Assembly: GCA_900321035.1 (NCBI GenBank)
Contig: ONUH01000009.1
Coordinates: 1 to 64,000, forward strand
Direction of reading: 5' to 3'
Source of the DNA: an uncultured Selenomonadales bacterium
GTDB lineage: Bacteria; Bacillota; Negativicutes; Selenomonadales; Selenomonadaceae
DNA length: 64,000 nucleotides
Positions 34,232 to 43,490 of the stretch are shown piece by piece. The translations under genes and the position numbers were made by a program. Below the pieces are notes generated by a model. The model saw only the letters and a list, made by a program, of their open reading frames with translations. It ran no database searches and was not told the origin of the DNA. Positions within the stretch are counted from its first letter, which is position 1, and the number at the start of each line of letters is the position of its first letter.

Positions 34232-35275
34232 TCAGGCTCCCGTTGACGGCGGAAGCCGATCCAGACGCAATTCCTGCCGCAGCTCTTCTTCGGTGGGAAG
34301 ATAGGGGAGGTATTTCGAAGCGTAGATATGCGTTTGGGTTTCGTCGCCCAGGGTATATTTGATTACGGTATCGTTTTTTTCGGCGCAAAGTACGATGCCG
34401 ATGGGGTCGTTGTCGCCTTCGTTTTTCATGGTTTCCCTGCAGTAGTTGACATACATCTGCATCTGTCCCATGTCCTGATGCTTTGCCTTGCCCAATTTCA
34501 GGTCAATCAGGACAAAGCATTTGAGGATGTAGTTGTAAAATACGAGGTCGATATAAAAATGGTCGCCGTCGATTTCGATATGCTTTTGACGGGCGACAAA
34601 GGAAAAACCTCGCCCGAGCTCCAATAAGAAATCTTTGAGATGCTCGATGATGCCTTGTTCTATGTCTTTCTCGTAAAACTCCGGCGACGCTTTGAGATTC
34701 AAAAATTCTAAGACGTAGGGGTCACGGATGAAATCCTTATAAGGAACGTCCTCGTTTTTTCCTTCTGTGGGGCGGGGCAATTTTTCCATTGATTCTTTTT
34801 TGGATAAAGTGCGCTGATAGGTGAAGGTCGTAATTTGTCGCTCCAATTCGCGGACGCTCCACCCGGCAGTTGAGCATTCCGACGTGTAAAAAGCGCGGGC
34901 TTTTGGGTCTGGCACCCGAACCAACAGCCGATAATGGGACCAACTTAATTGCGCACACAATGTGTGCGTATTTGGAAACGCTTCGTAAAATTGCCTCATG
35001 ACTTGCAAATTGCGAATGGTATATCCTTTGCCAAACTCCGCCGTCAATCGCTCCGAAAGCATAGACAGCAGGCCTTTCCCATATTCGGCGCGTTTTCCTT
35101 CACAGGCGAGGAAAATCTTCTGTCCTATTTCCCAATACAGCATGACCATCGAGGAATTGACGGTGCGGGCAACCGCCTGTCTCGCCGCGAGAATGCTCTG
35201 GCGAATATCGCCGTAAATGGCATGAGATTCCTTTTCTGGCAGCGCGTCACGCGTCTGCTTCTTTGCGTTGTCCAT
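34232..35275 (-). CDS. YhcG/DUF1016-family PD-(D/E)XK nuclease
   Basis: 347 residues from the ATG at 35275 (GGAGG 7 nt upstream). The N-terminal DUF1016 helical region has NSSMVMLYWEIGQKI and LSWSHYRLLVRV. The C-terminal nuclease core shows HFYIDLVFYN followed by FVLIDLKLGK, the D-(x)n-DLK signature. The family often co-occurs with restriction systems and phages; biochemical data are sparse. It is co-transcribed with the UvrD-exonuclease gene and divergent from the SNF2 gene, with both promoters in a 127-nt gap. Confidence 0.9.
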   Translation of the reverse strand: MDNAKKQTRDALPEKESHAIYGDIRQSILAARQAVARTVNSSMVMLYWEIGQKIFLACEGKRAEYGKGLLSMLSERLTAEFGKGYTIRNLQVMRQFYEAFPNTHTLCAQLSWSHYRLLVRVPDPKARAFYTSECSTAGWSVRELERQITTFTYQRTLSKKESMEKLPRPTEGKNEDVPYKDFIRDPYVLEFLNLKASPEFYEKDIEQGIIEHLKDFLLELGRGFSFVARQKHIEIDGDHFYIDLVFYNYILKCFVLIDLKLGKAKHQDMGQMQMYVNYCRETMKNEGDNDPIGIVLCAEKNDTVIKYTLGDETQTHIYASKYLPYLPTEEELRQELRLDRLPPSTGA

Positions 35276-35402
35276 GTTTCGCCTCCGTAAGATGGTTTCA
35301 AATAAATATTCGCCTTTCCCGTCGAAAATCCTTTTTCCGTCGAAACTGCGCTTTTGCAATATGGTATAATAATAGGATACAGACATCGGGGAGGGGTAGG
35401 GC

Positions 35403-38400
35403 ATGGAGATTGTCACAGACGCGGAAATCCGGCGGGTCGCCAACGAGGCGTCCTATCGCCGCGGCTGCGCGTATCAGCGGGACGGCGCGGTGACGATCAC
35501 GAAGCGGGACGTCGGGCGCGGTTCCTTCGATTACGAAGCGGAAGTGCGAGGCTCCGGGCCGTTCGCTTATTTCGTGACGGCGCGGATCGCCGGCGGACTT
35601 GTGCTGCGCCATTCCTGCGACTGTCCCGCGGCGGGGCTGTACGAGGGCGTGTGCAAGCATGTGGTCGCCCTGCTGAAAGAGATCCAGGCCCACGGGCTCT
35701 CCGAGAAGCGGGGGAAAAGCTCCGCGCTGTCCGAAGGGGCGAAGCGCCTGTTTGCCGTCTACGAGCGCCGCGAGAGGAAACCGGAGCCGCCCGCCGCGCC
35801 CCTGCGTCTCGTGCCGAAATTCTGCGTGGGCTTCGAGTACGGCGCGCCGACGGCGTGGCTGGAGTTCCGCATCGGACGGGAGCGGCTCTACGTCCTGCGG
35901 TCGGTGCTGGACTTCCTGCGGCAGGCGGAGGGGACGACGGCCGTCGTTTTCGGCAAGGATTTGGAAGTCGTCCCGTCGTCCGCCGTTTTCGAGGAAGGCG
36001 TCTCCGCCGCCCTTTGGTCGATGCTCCGTTCCGCCTATCGGGATGAGGAGAGCCTGCACACTTACAGCGCTTATTTCCGCATCCAGAACGGGCAGACGGT
36101 CTTCTCCGGGAAGCGGTTCAAGCTGTCGCCGTCGCATTTAGCCCGGTTCTGCCGGATCATGGAGGGCAAGTCGTTCACGGTGGACGTGGAGGGCTTCGAC
36201 GCGGCGGCGGGCGGCGTGTCGGACGGCGCGCCGGACGTCGTCGTGCGCGTGGAGGATCGGGACGGAAACGGGCGCATCGCACTGGGAACGGACGGGCTTC
36301 TATTGCCGCTGACGGAGGATTGCGAGTGGGTGCTGCACGACATGCTGATCTGCCATGTGCCGCCGGAGACGCGAGAGCCCTTCCGGCAGCTGGCGGAGGT
36401 ATTTTCCGACCAGCCGTGGATCGAAGTGGACAAATCGGGCATGGCGGATTTTTTCTCGCTGGTGCTGCCGCAGATGAAAAAAGCCGCCGAGGTCCGCGTG
36501 GACCATTCCTTCACCGAGCGTTACCAAATGCTGCCGCTGGAGGCGGAAGCGCGCATCGACTACTTAGGGGACGGCGTGACCGTCGAGCTGTCCTTCCGCT
36601 ACGGCGAGACGGCCTTCAATCCCGCAAAGTTCCTGCCGAAGGCGAGAAAGACGGCCGCGTCGAAAATGGCGGCCCTGATCCGGGACGCGGAGACGGAGCG
36701 GACGATTCTCGCGCTTCTGGAGCGCTGGGGCTTCCGGGCCGAGGACGGGCGCTTCGTGCAGCCGGAGGAGGAGCGCGCTTACGACTTCCTGCGCGACGGC
36801 GTGCAGGAGCTTTCCAAGGTCGCGGACGTCCTGTACAGCGAGAGCTTCATGCGGCGCCCGGTGCAGACCATGCCGCCGGTGACGCTGGGCGTCTCGGTGA
36901 ATCAGGACAGCCTGCTGGAGCTGACCTTTTCCGGCGGCGACTTCGATTTCGACGAGCTGATCGAGATCCTGCGCTCCTATCGGCTGAAACGCCGCTACCA
37001 CCGGCTCAGGGACCATACCTTTTTGACGCTGGGCGGCGCGGCGCTGTCCGCACTGGCGGATTTTGCCGAGGAGACGGGGCTGGAAAAGCTCCGGGGCGGC
37101 AAGGCGGAGCTGCCGCTGGCGGAGGCGCTGTACGTCGATACGCTGGCGAAGGAGACGGAGGGCTTCCGTCTCTCCGTGGGCAAAGGCTTCCGCTCGCTGG
37201 TGCGGGATATCCGAAACCCCGCGGAGGCGGAGCGCGAAATCCCGCCGGAGCTTTCCGGCGTGCTCCGCGACTATCAGGCGACGGGTTACCGCTGGCTGTC
37301 GTCGCTGGCGGCGCACGGCCTCGGCGGCATCCTCGCCGACGACATGGGCCTCGGCAAGACGCTGCAGACCATCGCCTTCCTGCTGGCGCGGCGCGGCCCC
37401 GACACGCTCCCTGCTCTCGTGGTGACGCCGACTTCTTTGATTTACGGCTGGCTGGACGAGATCGCGCGTTTTGCGCCGGAGCTTCGCGCCGTGGCCGTTG
37501 CTGGCTCGAAGCCCCAGCGCGAGGCGATCCTGACGAACGCCTTTGACGAGGGCGCGGACGTCGTGGTCACCACCTACGCCGCGCTCCGCATCGACGCGGA
37601 AAGCTACGCGAAGCGCCGGTTCTCCTGCGCGATCCTCGACGAGGCGCAGCATATCAAGAACCCGACCACGAAGGCGGCGAAGGCGGTGAAGCGCATACAG
37701 GCGGACTGCCGCTTCGCGCTGACGGGCACGCCCATCGAGAACACGCTGACGGAGCTTTGGTCGATTTTCGACTTCCTGCTGCCGGGCTACCTCGGCGGTC
37801 ACAAGACCTTCCGGCAGAAATACGAGACGGGCATCGTCCGGGACGGGGACGCGGACAAGACGGACAACCTGCGGCGGCACATCGCGCCCTTCATCCTGCG
37901 CCGCCTGAAGCGCGACGTGCTGACGGAGCTGCCGGACAAGACGGAGAGCCGCCTGATGAACGAGATGACGCCGGAGCAGGAAAAGGTGTACAAGGCGTAC
38001 TTCGCCCAGAGCCGCAAGGAGCTGGCGGCGGAACTGAAAAACCGAGGCTTCGACGCCAGCCGCATCAAGATCCTCGCGCTGCTGACGCGGCTCCGGCAGA
38101 TCGCCTGCGACCCCGCGCTGTTTCTCGAAAACTACGACGGCGGCTCCGGCAAGCTCGATCTCTTGGAAGAGCTCGCGACGGAAGCGGCTGCGGGCGGCCA
38201 CCGCATGCTGATTTTCTCCCAGTTCACCGCCATGCTGCGGCGCATCTGGGACCGGCTCGCCGCCGCGGGCCTCGAATGCGACTATCTGGACGGCTCGACG
38301 CCCGCCGCTGAGCGTCTTCGGCTCGTCAAAGCGTTCAACGCCGGGACGAAGCCCGTGTTCCTGATTTCGCTGAAAGCCGGCGGCACCGGGCTGAACCTTA

Positions 38401-38654
38401 TCGGCGCGGACATGGTCATCCATTACGACCCGTGGTGGAACCCCGCCGTGGAGGAGCAGGCCGCCGACCGCGCCTACCGCATCGGGCAGATGAACAAGGT
38501 GCAGGTGGTGAAGCTCGTCACCAAGGACACCATCGAGGAAAAGATCTTCGCGCTGCAGGAGCAGAAAAAGGCGCTGATCGACAAGATGATCCAGCCCGGC
38601 GAGAGCTTCCTGTCGAAGCTCACCGAGGCGGAGATCCGGGCGCTGTTTGAGTAG
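35403..38654 (+). CDS. SWIM zinc-finger SNF2 helicase
   Basis: 1083 residues. The SWIM motif CxCx9CxH uses C72, C74, C84 and H86. A middle region of about 500 residues (SNF2 N-associated) precedes the SNF2 ATPase: DDMGLGKTLQTIAF near 647, DEAQHIKN near 750, and motif VI region AADRAYRIGQ near 1020. RapA/HepA-like dsDNA translocase, common in Firmicutes and of unclear role. Start ATG after GGGGAG. A TATAAT box lies at 35365-35370. It is followed at 9 nt by the VOC gene. Confidence 0.93.
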   Translation: MEIVTDAEIRRVANEASYRRGCAYQRDGAVTITKRDVGRGSFDYEAEVRGSGPFAYFVTARIAGGLVLRHSCDCPAAGLYEGVCKHVVALLKEIQAHGLSEKRGKSSALSEGAKRLFAVYERRERKPEPPAAPLRLVPKFCVGFEYGAPTAWLEFRIGRERLYVLRSVLDFLRQAEGTTAVVFGKDLEVVPSSAVFEEGVSAALWSMLRSAYRDEESLHTYSAYFRIQNGQTVFSGKRFKLSPSHLARFCRIMEGKSFTVDVEGFDAAAGGVSDGAPDVVVRVEDRDGNGRIALGTDGLLLPLTEDCEWVLHDMLICHVPPETREPFRQLAEVFSDQPWIEVDKSGMADFFSLVLPQMKKAAEVRVDHSFTERYQMLPLEAEARIDYLGDGVTVELSFRYGETAFNPAKFLPKARKTAASKMAALIRDAETERTILALLERWGFRAEDGRFVQPEEERAYDFLRDGVQELSKVADVLYSESFMRRPVQTMPPVTLGVSVNQDSLLELTFSGGDFDFDELIEILRSYRLKRRYHRLRDHTFLTLGGAALSALADFAEETGLEKLRGGKAELPLAEALYVDTLAKETEGFRLSVGKGFRSLVRDIRNPAEAEREIPPELSGVLRDYQATGYRWLSSLAAHGLGGILADDMGLGKTLQTIAFLLARRGPDTLPALVVTPTSLIYGWLDEIARFAPELRAVAVAGSKPQREAILTNAFDEGADVVVTTYAALRIDAESYAKRRFSCAILDEAQHIKNPTTKAAKAVKRIQADCRFALTGTPIENTLTELWSIFDFLLPGYLGGHKTFRQKYETGIVRDGDADKTDNLRRHIAPFILRRLKRDVLTELPDKTESRLMNEMTPEQEKVYKAYFAQSRKELAAELKNRGFDASRIKILALLTRLRQIACDPALFLENYDGGSGKLDLLEELATEAAAGGHRMLIFSQFTAMLRRIWDRLAAAGLECDYLDGSTPAAERLRLVKAFNAGTKPVFLISLKAGGTGLNLIGADMVIHYDPWWNPAVEEQAADRAYRIGQMNKVQVVKLVTKDTIEEKIFALQEQKKALIDKMIQPGESFLSKLTEAEIRALFE

Positions 38655-38663
38655 GAGGTTTTT

Positions 38664-39044
38664 ATGAAGATACAGGCTTTCGACCATATCGTACTGACGA
38701 CGGCGAATCTTGAAAAATGCCTCGACTTCTACGCGGGGCTGCTGGGGCTTCGCGCGGAGGAAAAGGACGGGCGGTACGCGCTGTACTTCGGCGCGCAGAA
38801 AATCAACATCCACAGGAAGCCCGCGGAATTCCTGCCGGCGGCGGCCTACCCGCTGGCGGGGAGCCTCGACCTCTGCTTCGCGGCGGAGGGGGACGCGGAG
38901 GCGGTCTGCGCGGAGCTGCGTGCAAAAAACGCGCCGCTCGTATCGGAAGTGGTGATACGGCACGGCGCGCGCGGCACGATGAAAAGTATTTATCTCCGGG
39001 ACCCGGACGGCAATCTCGTCGAGCTGGGATTTTACGGAAAATGA
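38664..39044 (+). CDS. VOC-family (glyoxalase/bleomycin-resistance fold) protein
   Basis: 126 residues. Two beta-alpha-beta-beta-beta modules: FDHIVLTTANLEKCLDFYAG at the start and IYLRDPDGNLVELGFYG at the end. Candidate metal ligands are H8, H51 in NIHRKP and E121 near the end. Matches the short 'virulence protein' type of VOC enzyme whose substrates are unknown. Ribosome site AGGAGG. Confidence 0.88.
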   Translation: MKIQAFDHIVLTTANLEKCLDFYAGLLGLRAEEKDGRYALYFGAQKINIHRKPAEFLPAAAYPLAGSLDLCFAAEGDAEAVCAELRAKNAPLVSEVVIRHGARGTMKSIYLRDPDGNLVELGFYGK

Positions 39045-39073
39045 GGGGTATATGTAAATAAAGGAGGCGCTGT

Positions 39074-40240
39074 ATGGAACGCATCATTCTTCATATCGAC
39101 ATGGACGCGTTCTTCGCCTCCGTGGAGCAGCGCGACCATGAGGAATACCGGGGCAAGCCCGTCATCATCGGCGGACTGGGCCCGCGGGGCGTCGTCTCCA
39201 CCGCTTCCTACGAGGCGCGGAAATTCGGCGTACACTCGGCGATGCCCATGGTCACGGCACGCCGCCGCTGCCCCGACGCCATCTTCCTGCCCGGCGACCA
39301 CGCGAAATACAGTGCCGTGTCGCGGCAGATCTTCTCCGTCCTCGCGCGGTTCTCCCCGGTCATCGAGCAGCTTTCCATCGACGAGGGCTTCCTCGATCTC
39401 ACGGGCATGGAGCGGCTGATGGACAGCCCCCGCGCCTACGGCGAGGCAATCAAGCGCGCCGTCCGCGAGGAAACGGGCCTGACTGCCTCCGTCGGCGTCG
39501 CGCCGAACAAATTCCTGGCGAAGCTCGCCTCCGACATGGAAAAGCCCGACGGCCTCGTGGTCATCCGCCCCGAGGACGCGGAGCGGGTCCTCGCGCCGCT
39601 CCCTGTCAGCCGCATCTTCGGCGTCGGAAAGAAAACGGAGGCCCGCCTTTCCGCCCTCGGCTTCAAAACCATCGGGCAGCTGACCGCCGCCGACCGGAGC
39701 CGGCTGGCGCGTGCGTTGGGCGACCGCATGGCGGCGCAGCTCATCGCCCTGGCCCACGGCCTCGACGACCGGCCCGTGGAGCCCACCCGCGCCGCGCAGT
39801 CCATCGGGCGGGAGGAAACCTTCGCCGAGGACATCCACAGCCGCGAGGAAGCCGAGCGCGTGCTGCTCTCGCTGTCGGAGGAAGTGGGCTGGCGGCTCCG
39901 CCGGGAGGGCCTCTCCGCCCGCACCGTCACGCTGAAGCTCCGCTTCGCGCCCTTCGACACCTACACCCGGCAGCAGACCTTCCCCGACCCCGTTTCCTAC
40001 GACGAGGACATCTTTGCGGCGGCCCGCGCACTGTTTCGCGCCTTCCCGTCGCCGCCCGGCGCTGGCATACGGCTCCTCGGCGTCAGCGCGGGCAACCTTT
40101 GCACCGAAGGGGAGCTCTCGCTCTTCGACGACCACGAGAAAAAGGAAAAGCTCTACGGCGCCATCGACCGGCTGAAAAGCCGCTTCGGGGAAAACATCCT
40201 GACCCGCGCCGCGCTGACGAAGCCCAAGGACGAGCCGTAA
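39074..40240 (+). CDS. dinB: DNA polymerase IV (Y-family)
   Basis: 388 residues. Catalytic motifs: HIDMDAFFASVEQ at 7-19 and SIDEGFLDLTG near 104. SVGVAPNKFLAKLASDMEKP and the helix-hairpin-helix region GVGKKTEARLSALGF are present. It lacks an obvious C-terminal beta-clamp peptide of the QLxLF type, though LSLFDD near 355 is close. Expected to do translesion synthesis. Same direction as the SNF2 and VOC genes. Confidence 0.96.
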   Translation: MERIILHIDMDAFFASVEQRDHEEYRGKPVIIGGLGPRGVVSTASYEARKFGVHSAMPMVTARRRCPDAIFLPGDHAKYSAVSRQIFSVLARFSPVIEQLSIDEGFLDLTGMERLMDSPRAYGEAIKRAVREETGLTASVGVAPNKFLAKLASDMEKPDGLVVIRPEDAERVLAPLPVSRIFGVGKKTEARLSALGFKTIGQLTAADRSRLARALGDRMAAQLIALAHGLDDRPVEPTRAAQSIGREETFAEDIHSREEAERVLLSLSEEVGWRLRREGLSARTVTLKLRFAPFDTYTRQQTFPDPVSYDEDIFAAARALFRAFPSPPGAGIRLLGVSAGNLCTEGELSLFDDHEKKEKLYGAIDRLKSRFGENILTRAALTKPKDEP

Positions 40241-40251
40241 AACGGCCATAC

Positions 40252-40290
40252 AAAAAGCGGAAGCCGCCATGACGTCGGTTTCCGCTTTTC
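40252..40290. terminator. Terminator between dinB and OmpM-like gene
   Basis: AAAAGCGGAA with TTCCGCTTTT plus an inner CCG/CGG pairing, between convergent genes. Confidence 0.9.
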
Positions 40291-40300
40291 TTTTGCGCCC

Positions 40301-41716
40301 TCAGAAATAGAAGCAAAGCTCGGTGAACACGGTGTTGACCTTGGTGGAGGCCTCGCCGCTGTAAACGTTCATGTTCTGCCCGTGGAACCAATGGAGCTTC
40401 GTCATGAACCCGAGCATCGGCGTCCACGAAACGCCGAGCTCAAGGCCGCGCGTGCCGCTGTCCTGCACGTAATTGATCTTGTAGGTGTTCCAGCCCGTGC
40501 TGGAAAAACCGCCAAGCTGCCGCCACGCGACGAACGCGCCCCAAGAGCCTTTCTTGCCCGGATGGGCGCCCTTGTAATCAAGCTGGATGGCGTAGGAATT
40601 TTTTTGGCCGCTTTCCCATGCGGCGTTCATGGCTTTCAGCCTCGGTCCCGCATCGACGCCGAAGGCATGGGCATACGCGCCCGTCAGCTGCAAGTTTCTC
40701 GTGAACCGATAGCCGAGGCCCAGCGCCAAGATGTCATAGTCACTGCGGTCGATCAGCGCATCCATTTCGTTTCGTTGGCGGAAATGGTGCCAGCCGAGCC
40801 CCCAGGTGAATACTTTTTCCCGTTCGCTGTACGAAAAGGGCGCTTCATCCCGATCGTTGTAAATTTCGAGGCTGCCGTAGGAAGCCGTTCCTTCGCCCCG
40901 ATTGCTGAAAATGCTGTGACCGGGCAGGGACGCGGCGGCGTCGTCGCCAAAAGCGCCCAGCGCGTTGACGGAATCGTTGAAACGGCCCAAGTTCAGCGCA
41001 ACCTTGACTTTCTTCCCGACGATCAGCGACCCCCCGGCGAAAGAACCGTCCGTGACCATGCCGTAATCGGCCTTGGATCGGTAGGGCAGCTTGCCGAGGC
41101 AGATGCTCAGGTTCTTGTAGTCGCCCTGCACATAGATGCGGTCCACCATGACGTTGTTGTCGTTCCTCGCCGTGTCGCCATTGATCCAGTCGCCGTAATT
41201 GATACGCGCCTTGCCCGTCCAGTGCTCGTTGATCCGCATCGTCGGTTCGAGGCGGAGGAGGATCTGGTTCACGTTCACACGGTCGTCGGGAACGGGCGGG
41301 ACGCGCCCCGGCGCGGGCGACGCCGCATTGGTGCGGTGGATGTAGCGGTAACGGGCAATGCCGCGCAGCTTCACGTTGTCCACCTTTTTTTCTAAGGCCG
41401 CGACCCGGACGCCGAGACTGTTCAGCTCGTCGGCGAACTCGGCGGCCAGCTTGTCGATCAAGGCCTTGTCTCCGCCGCCTTTCGCCATGGCGCGGGCGAC
41501 CATCTGCGCCATCTCGTAGCGGGTGATCTCCTGATTCCCGCGAAACGTGCCGTCGCCGTAGCCCTCAATCACGCCGTCGGCGGCGAGCTGGGCTATCGCG
41601 TCGTAAGCCCAATGATTGGCGGGCACGTCCTCGAAAGGATTGGACGCGGCGAACGCCGTGGACGCCGCCCCGACGAGCAGCGCCGCCGTCAATGCAGATG
41701 CGAAAGATGATCTCAT
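40301..41716 (-). CDS. OmpM-like S-layer-homology outer-membrane porin
   Basis: 471 residues. A signal peptide (cleavage near AFA-AS at 23-25), one SLH domain (about 28-80, NPFEDVPANHWAYDAIAQLA and ITRYEMAQMVARAM), a short coiled coil (about 90-115, LAAEFADELNSLGVRVAALEK), then a beta-barrel of alternating aromatic strands ending in the C-terminal phenylalanine of VFTELCFYF. The SLH domain binds polyaminated peptidoglycan and so tethers the outer membrane, as known for Selenomonas and Veillonella. This is the main taxonomic marker in the window. Confidence 0.95.
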   Translation of the reverse strand: MRSSFASALTAALLVGAASTAFAASNPFEDVPANHWAYDAIAQLAADGVIEGYGDGTFRGNQEITRYEMAQMVARAMAKGGGDKALIDKLAAEFADELNSLGVRVAALEKKVDNVKLRGIARYRYIHRTNAASPAPGRVPPVPDDRVNVNQILLRLEPTMRINEHWTGKARINYGDWINGDTARNDNNVMVDRIYVQGDYKNLSICLGKLPYRSKADYGMVTDGSFAGGSLIVGKKVKVALNLGRFNDSVNALGAFGDDAAASLPGHSIFSNRGEGTASYGSLEIYNDRDEAPFSYSEREKVFTWGLGWHHFRQRNEMDALIDRSDYDILALGLGYRFTRNLQLTGAYAHAFGVDAGPRLKAMNAAWESGQKNSYAIQLDYKGAHPGKKGSWGAFVAWRQLGGFSSTGWNTYKINYVQDSGTRGLELGVSWTPMLGFMTKLHWFHGQNMNVYSGEASTKVNTVFTELCFYF

Positions 41717-41764
41717 GATGCAAGACTCCCCGATAATATAATAATAACAGCGTATCGCTAAAAA

Positions 41765-41853
41765 TTCCCTCCGTCGCCCTGCAGGCCTCTAAGAAGCGCA
41801 CGAATCCAAGCCCCCCTCCCCGATGGGGGTGTCAGCGCAGCTGACGGGGGGAG
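41765..41853. repeat. Short intergenic palindromic repeat (REP-like), copy 1
   Basis: Left arm CCCTCCGTC...CCTGCAGG and right arm GTCAGCGCAGCTGACGGGGGG. The same layout recurs at 47185..47286, which suggests a dispersed short palindromic family. It lies upstream of the porin gene. Confidence 0.7.
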
Positions 41854-41903
41854 TTAAACTCCCGACATCAAAAGCTTATCATATTCGTTCCCGCCGCGCA
41901 AGG

Positions 41904-42857
41904 TCACGGGAAAAGCACGCCCTGCGCCGGATTCTCCCGGCTCCCTTTCCGCGCCTTCACTGTCCGCTCCGTCACCTTGTCCCCCGGCTCCGGACGCCCG
42001 ACCAGGAGCGGCGACGCGTCGTCGTGGCGGGCGACCCGCGCCGCCGTGCTCTCGGCGCTGAAATTCGCGTAGCAGTAACGGCAGCCGTGGCGGCAGGTAT
42101 TGTACGCGCCCACGTCCACGCTCTCCGCGCAGCCGCACTCCGGCCTTTGGTTCTTATCCTTCGCCGCGCGAATCTCGCGCCCCGTCAGGCGGCCGATCAG
42201 CTCCGGATCGACGCAGCGCCCCCGCTCCACGCCGTAAGCCGAATAATCCCCGGCCTCGGCGCAGGCCGCAATCGGAAGCCCGTTTTCCCGCGCCGCCTTC
42301 CCGAACGCCTTTGCCAGCGCATTCATCTCCGCTTCGCCGCAGACGCGCCCCTCCATCGCGCGAAGCCCCTTCGCGATCTTCGGGTAAAAGTCGAGGAAGC
42401 TGAACACGCACTGCCCCGCACAGGGCGCAATCTTCCGGGCCAGCCTGCCGAAAGTCTCGATATGCCACGCCTCGTCATACGTCGGCGACATCACCACGGG
42501 ATCGTACCGCCAAACGATCCGCTCCCGTCCGATTTTTTCCGCCAGCGCCCGCAGCGTTTCCAGCCGCCGGCCGGGGGGCGGCACGTTCGGCTCCGCGTCC
42601 GGCCCGTAGGCGTTCAGCGTGAACTGGAAATAAAAGGGGAACCGCGCCCCAATCTCGTCCAGATACGGCATGAGCGGCGCGGGATTCTTCGTCCAGAACA
42701 CGACGCAGTCGACGGCCTCCGGTGAAAGCGGAATCCGGCTCACCTGCGCATGATTCATCGGATTCCGCGAAAGCACGAACCCCTCGCGTACCCGCCCCAT
42801 GAACCATTCGGGGAAAAAGGCGGGAATATCCGTCCGCCGGCTCACGCTGAGAATCAT
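41904..42857 (-). CDS. DUF1848 iron-sulfur protein
   Basis: 317 residues from the ATG at 42857 (AAGGAG 7 nt upstream). The start MILSVSRRTDIPAFFPEWF is typical of the family. VVFWTKNPAPLMPYL follows. The C-terminal cysteine cluster is CGCAESVDVGAYNTC then CRYCYAN. The fold is distantly related to radical-SAM/spore photolyase barrels; the reaction is unknown. Frame upstream of 42857 is not used because it lacks a ribosome site. Confidence 0.88.
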   Translation of the reverse strand: MILSVSRRTDIPAFFPEWFMGRVREGFVLSRNPMNHAQVSRIPLSPEAVDCVVFWTKNPAPLMPYLDEIGARFPFYFQFTLNAYGPDAEPNVPPPGRRLETLRALAEKIGRERIVWRYDPVVMSPTYDEAWHIETFGRLARKIAPCAGQCVFSFLDFYPKIAKGLRAMEGRVCGEAEMNALAKAFGKAARENGLPIAACAEAGDYSAYGVERGRCVDPELIGRLTGREIRAAKDKNQRPECGCAESVDVGAYNTCRHGCRYCYANFSAESTAARVARHDDASPLLVGRPEPGDKVTERTVKARKGSRENPAQGVLFP

Positions 42858-42990
42858 GGCGAGACTCCTTTCGATGCGGGAATGAAAAAGAGGATGTAAT
42901 ATATGTCTTGATTGATTCTTGCCAATCACCTTCCCGCGAGGGGAAGGCAAGGCAAGCAATAGGCAACAAAGATATATATAGATAAAGTAT

Positions 42991-43037
42991 AAAAGCTCGA
43001 CCAATCCAAAGTCAACTTTCGATTGGTCGGGCTTTTT
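42991..43037. terminator. Terminator-like hairpin between divergent genes
   Basis: AAAGCTCGACCAATC pairs with GATTGGTCGGGCTTT and is followed by TT on the plus strand. It stands between divergently transcribed genes. The remaining gap (42858-43490) is AT-rich, holds parS 6, and has no supportable gene. Confidence 0.8.
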
Positions 43038-43054
43038 GACGGAATACGGAAAAA

Positions 43055-43070
43055 TGTTTCACGTGAAACA
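43055..43070. other. parS site 6
   Basis: TGTTTCACGTGAAACA, perfect, 22 kb from parB and upstream of the OLD-family gene. Confidence 0.95.
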
Positions 43071-43490
43071 AAGAAACTTGTGTTCGATAATTAAAAGGCC
43101 GCCGCAGGAAATATGCGGCAGCCGGAAGCGGATGAGCCGTATAATAGGGAATTTTATTTTGTGACATAATTGTAACAAAATGAGAATAAGGAAATGTATG
43201 CGTGAATATCCTCGTCGGCGCGAGTCGAGAAGAATGGAAAAGCTTTAGCGCTTGTTTCTTAGTTATTATGTGCGGTTCTATTAATTATCTTTTAGGCAAT
43301 ACCGCCACATATAAATATAGACGAAAAATTCTGCAAATGTAATTTTTGCAAGAGCTGTTCGTTTATCCCTATGTTAATTATCTTGGCCGGTCTCGTCGTT
43401 GGTCTTTGGAGAGTCATTGTTTGACGAAAGCAAACAAACATTGTAAAATAAACAAAAATGTATTTTCACGTAATACAGAAGGGGTTTGCC

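Noticed and set aside
32099..34246. 715-residue rightward frame opposite the UvrD-exonuclease gene
   Set aside because: Antisense shadow, no motif or ribosome site.
36564..38963. 799-residue leftward frame opposite SNF2
   Set aside because: Antisense shadow.
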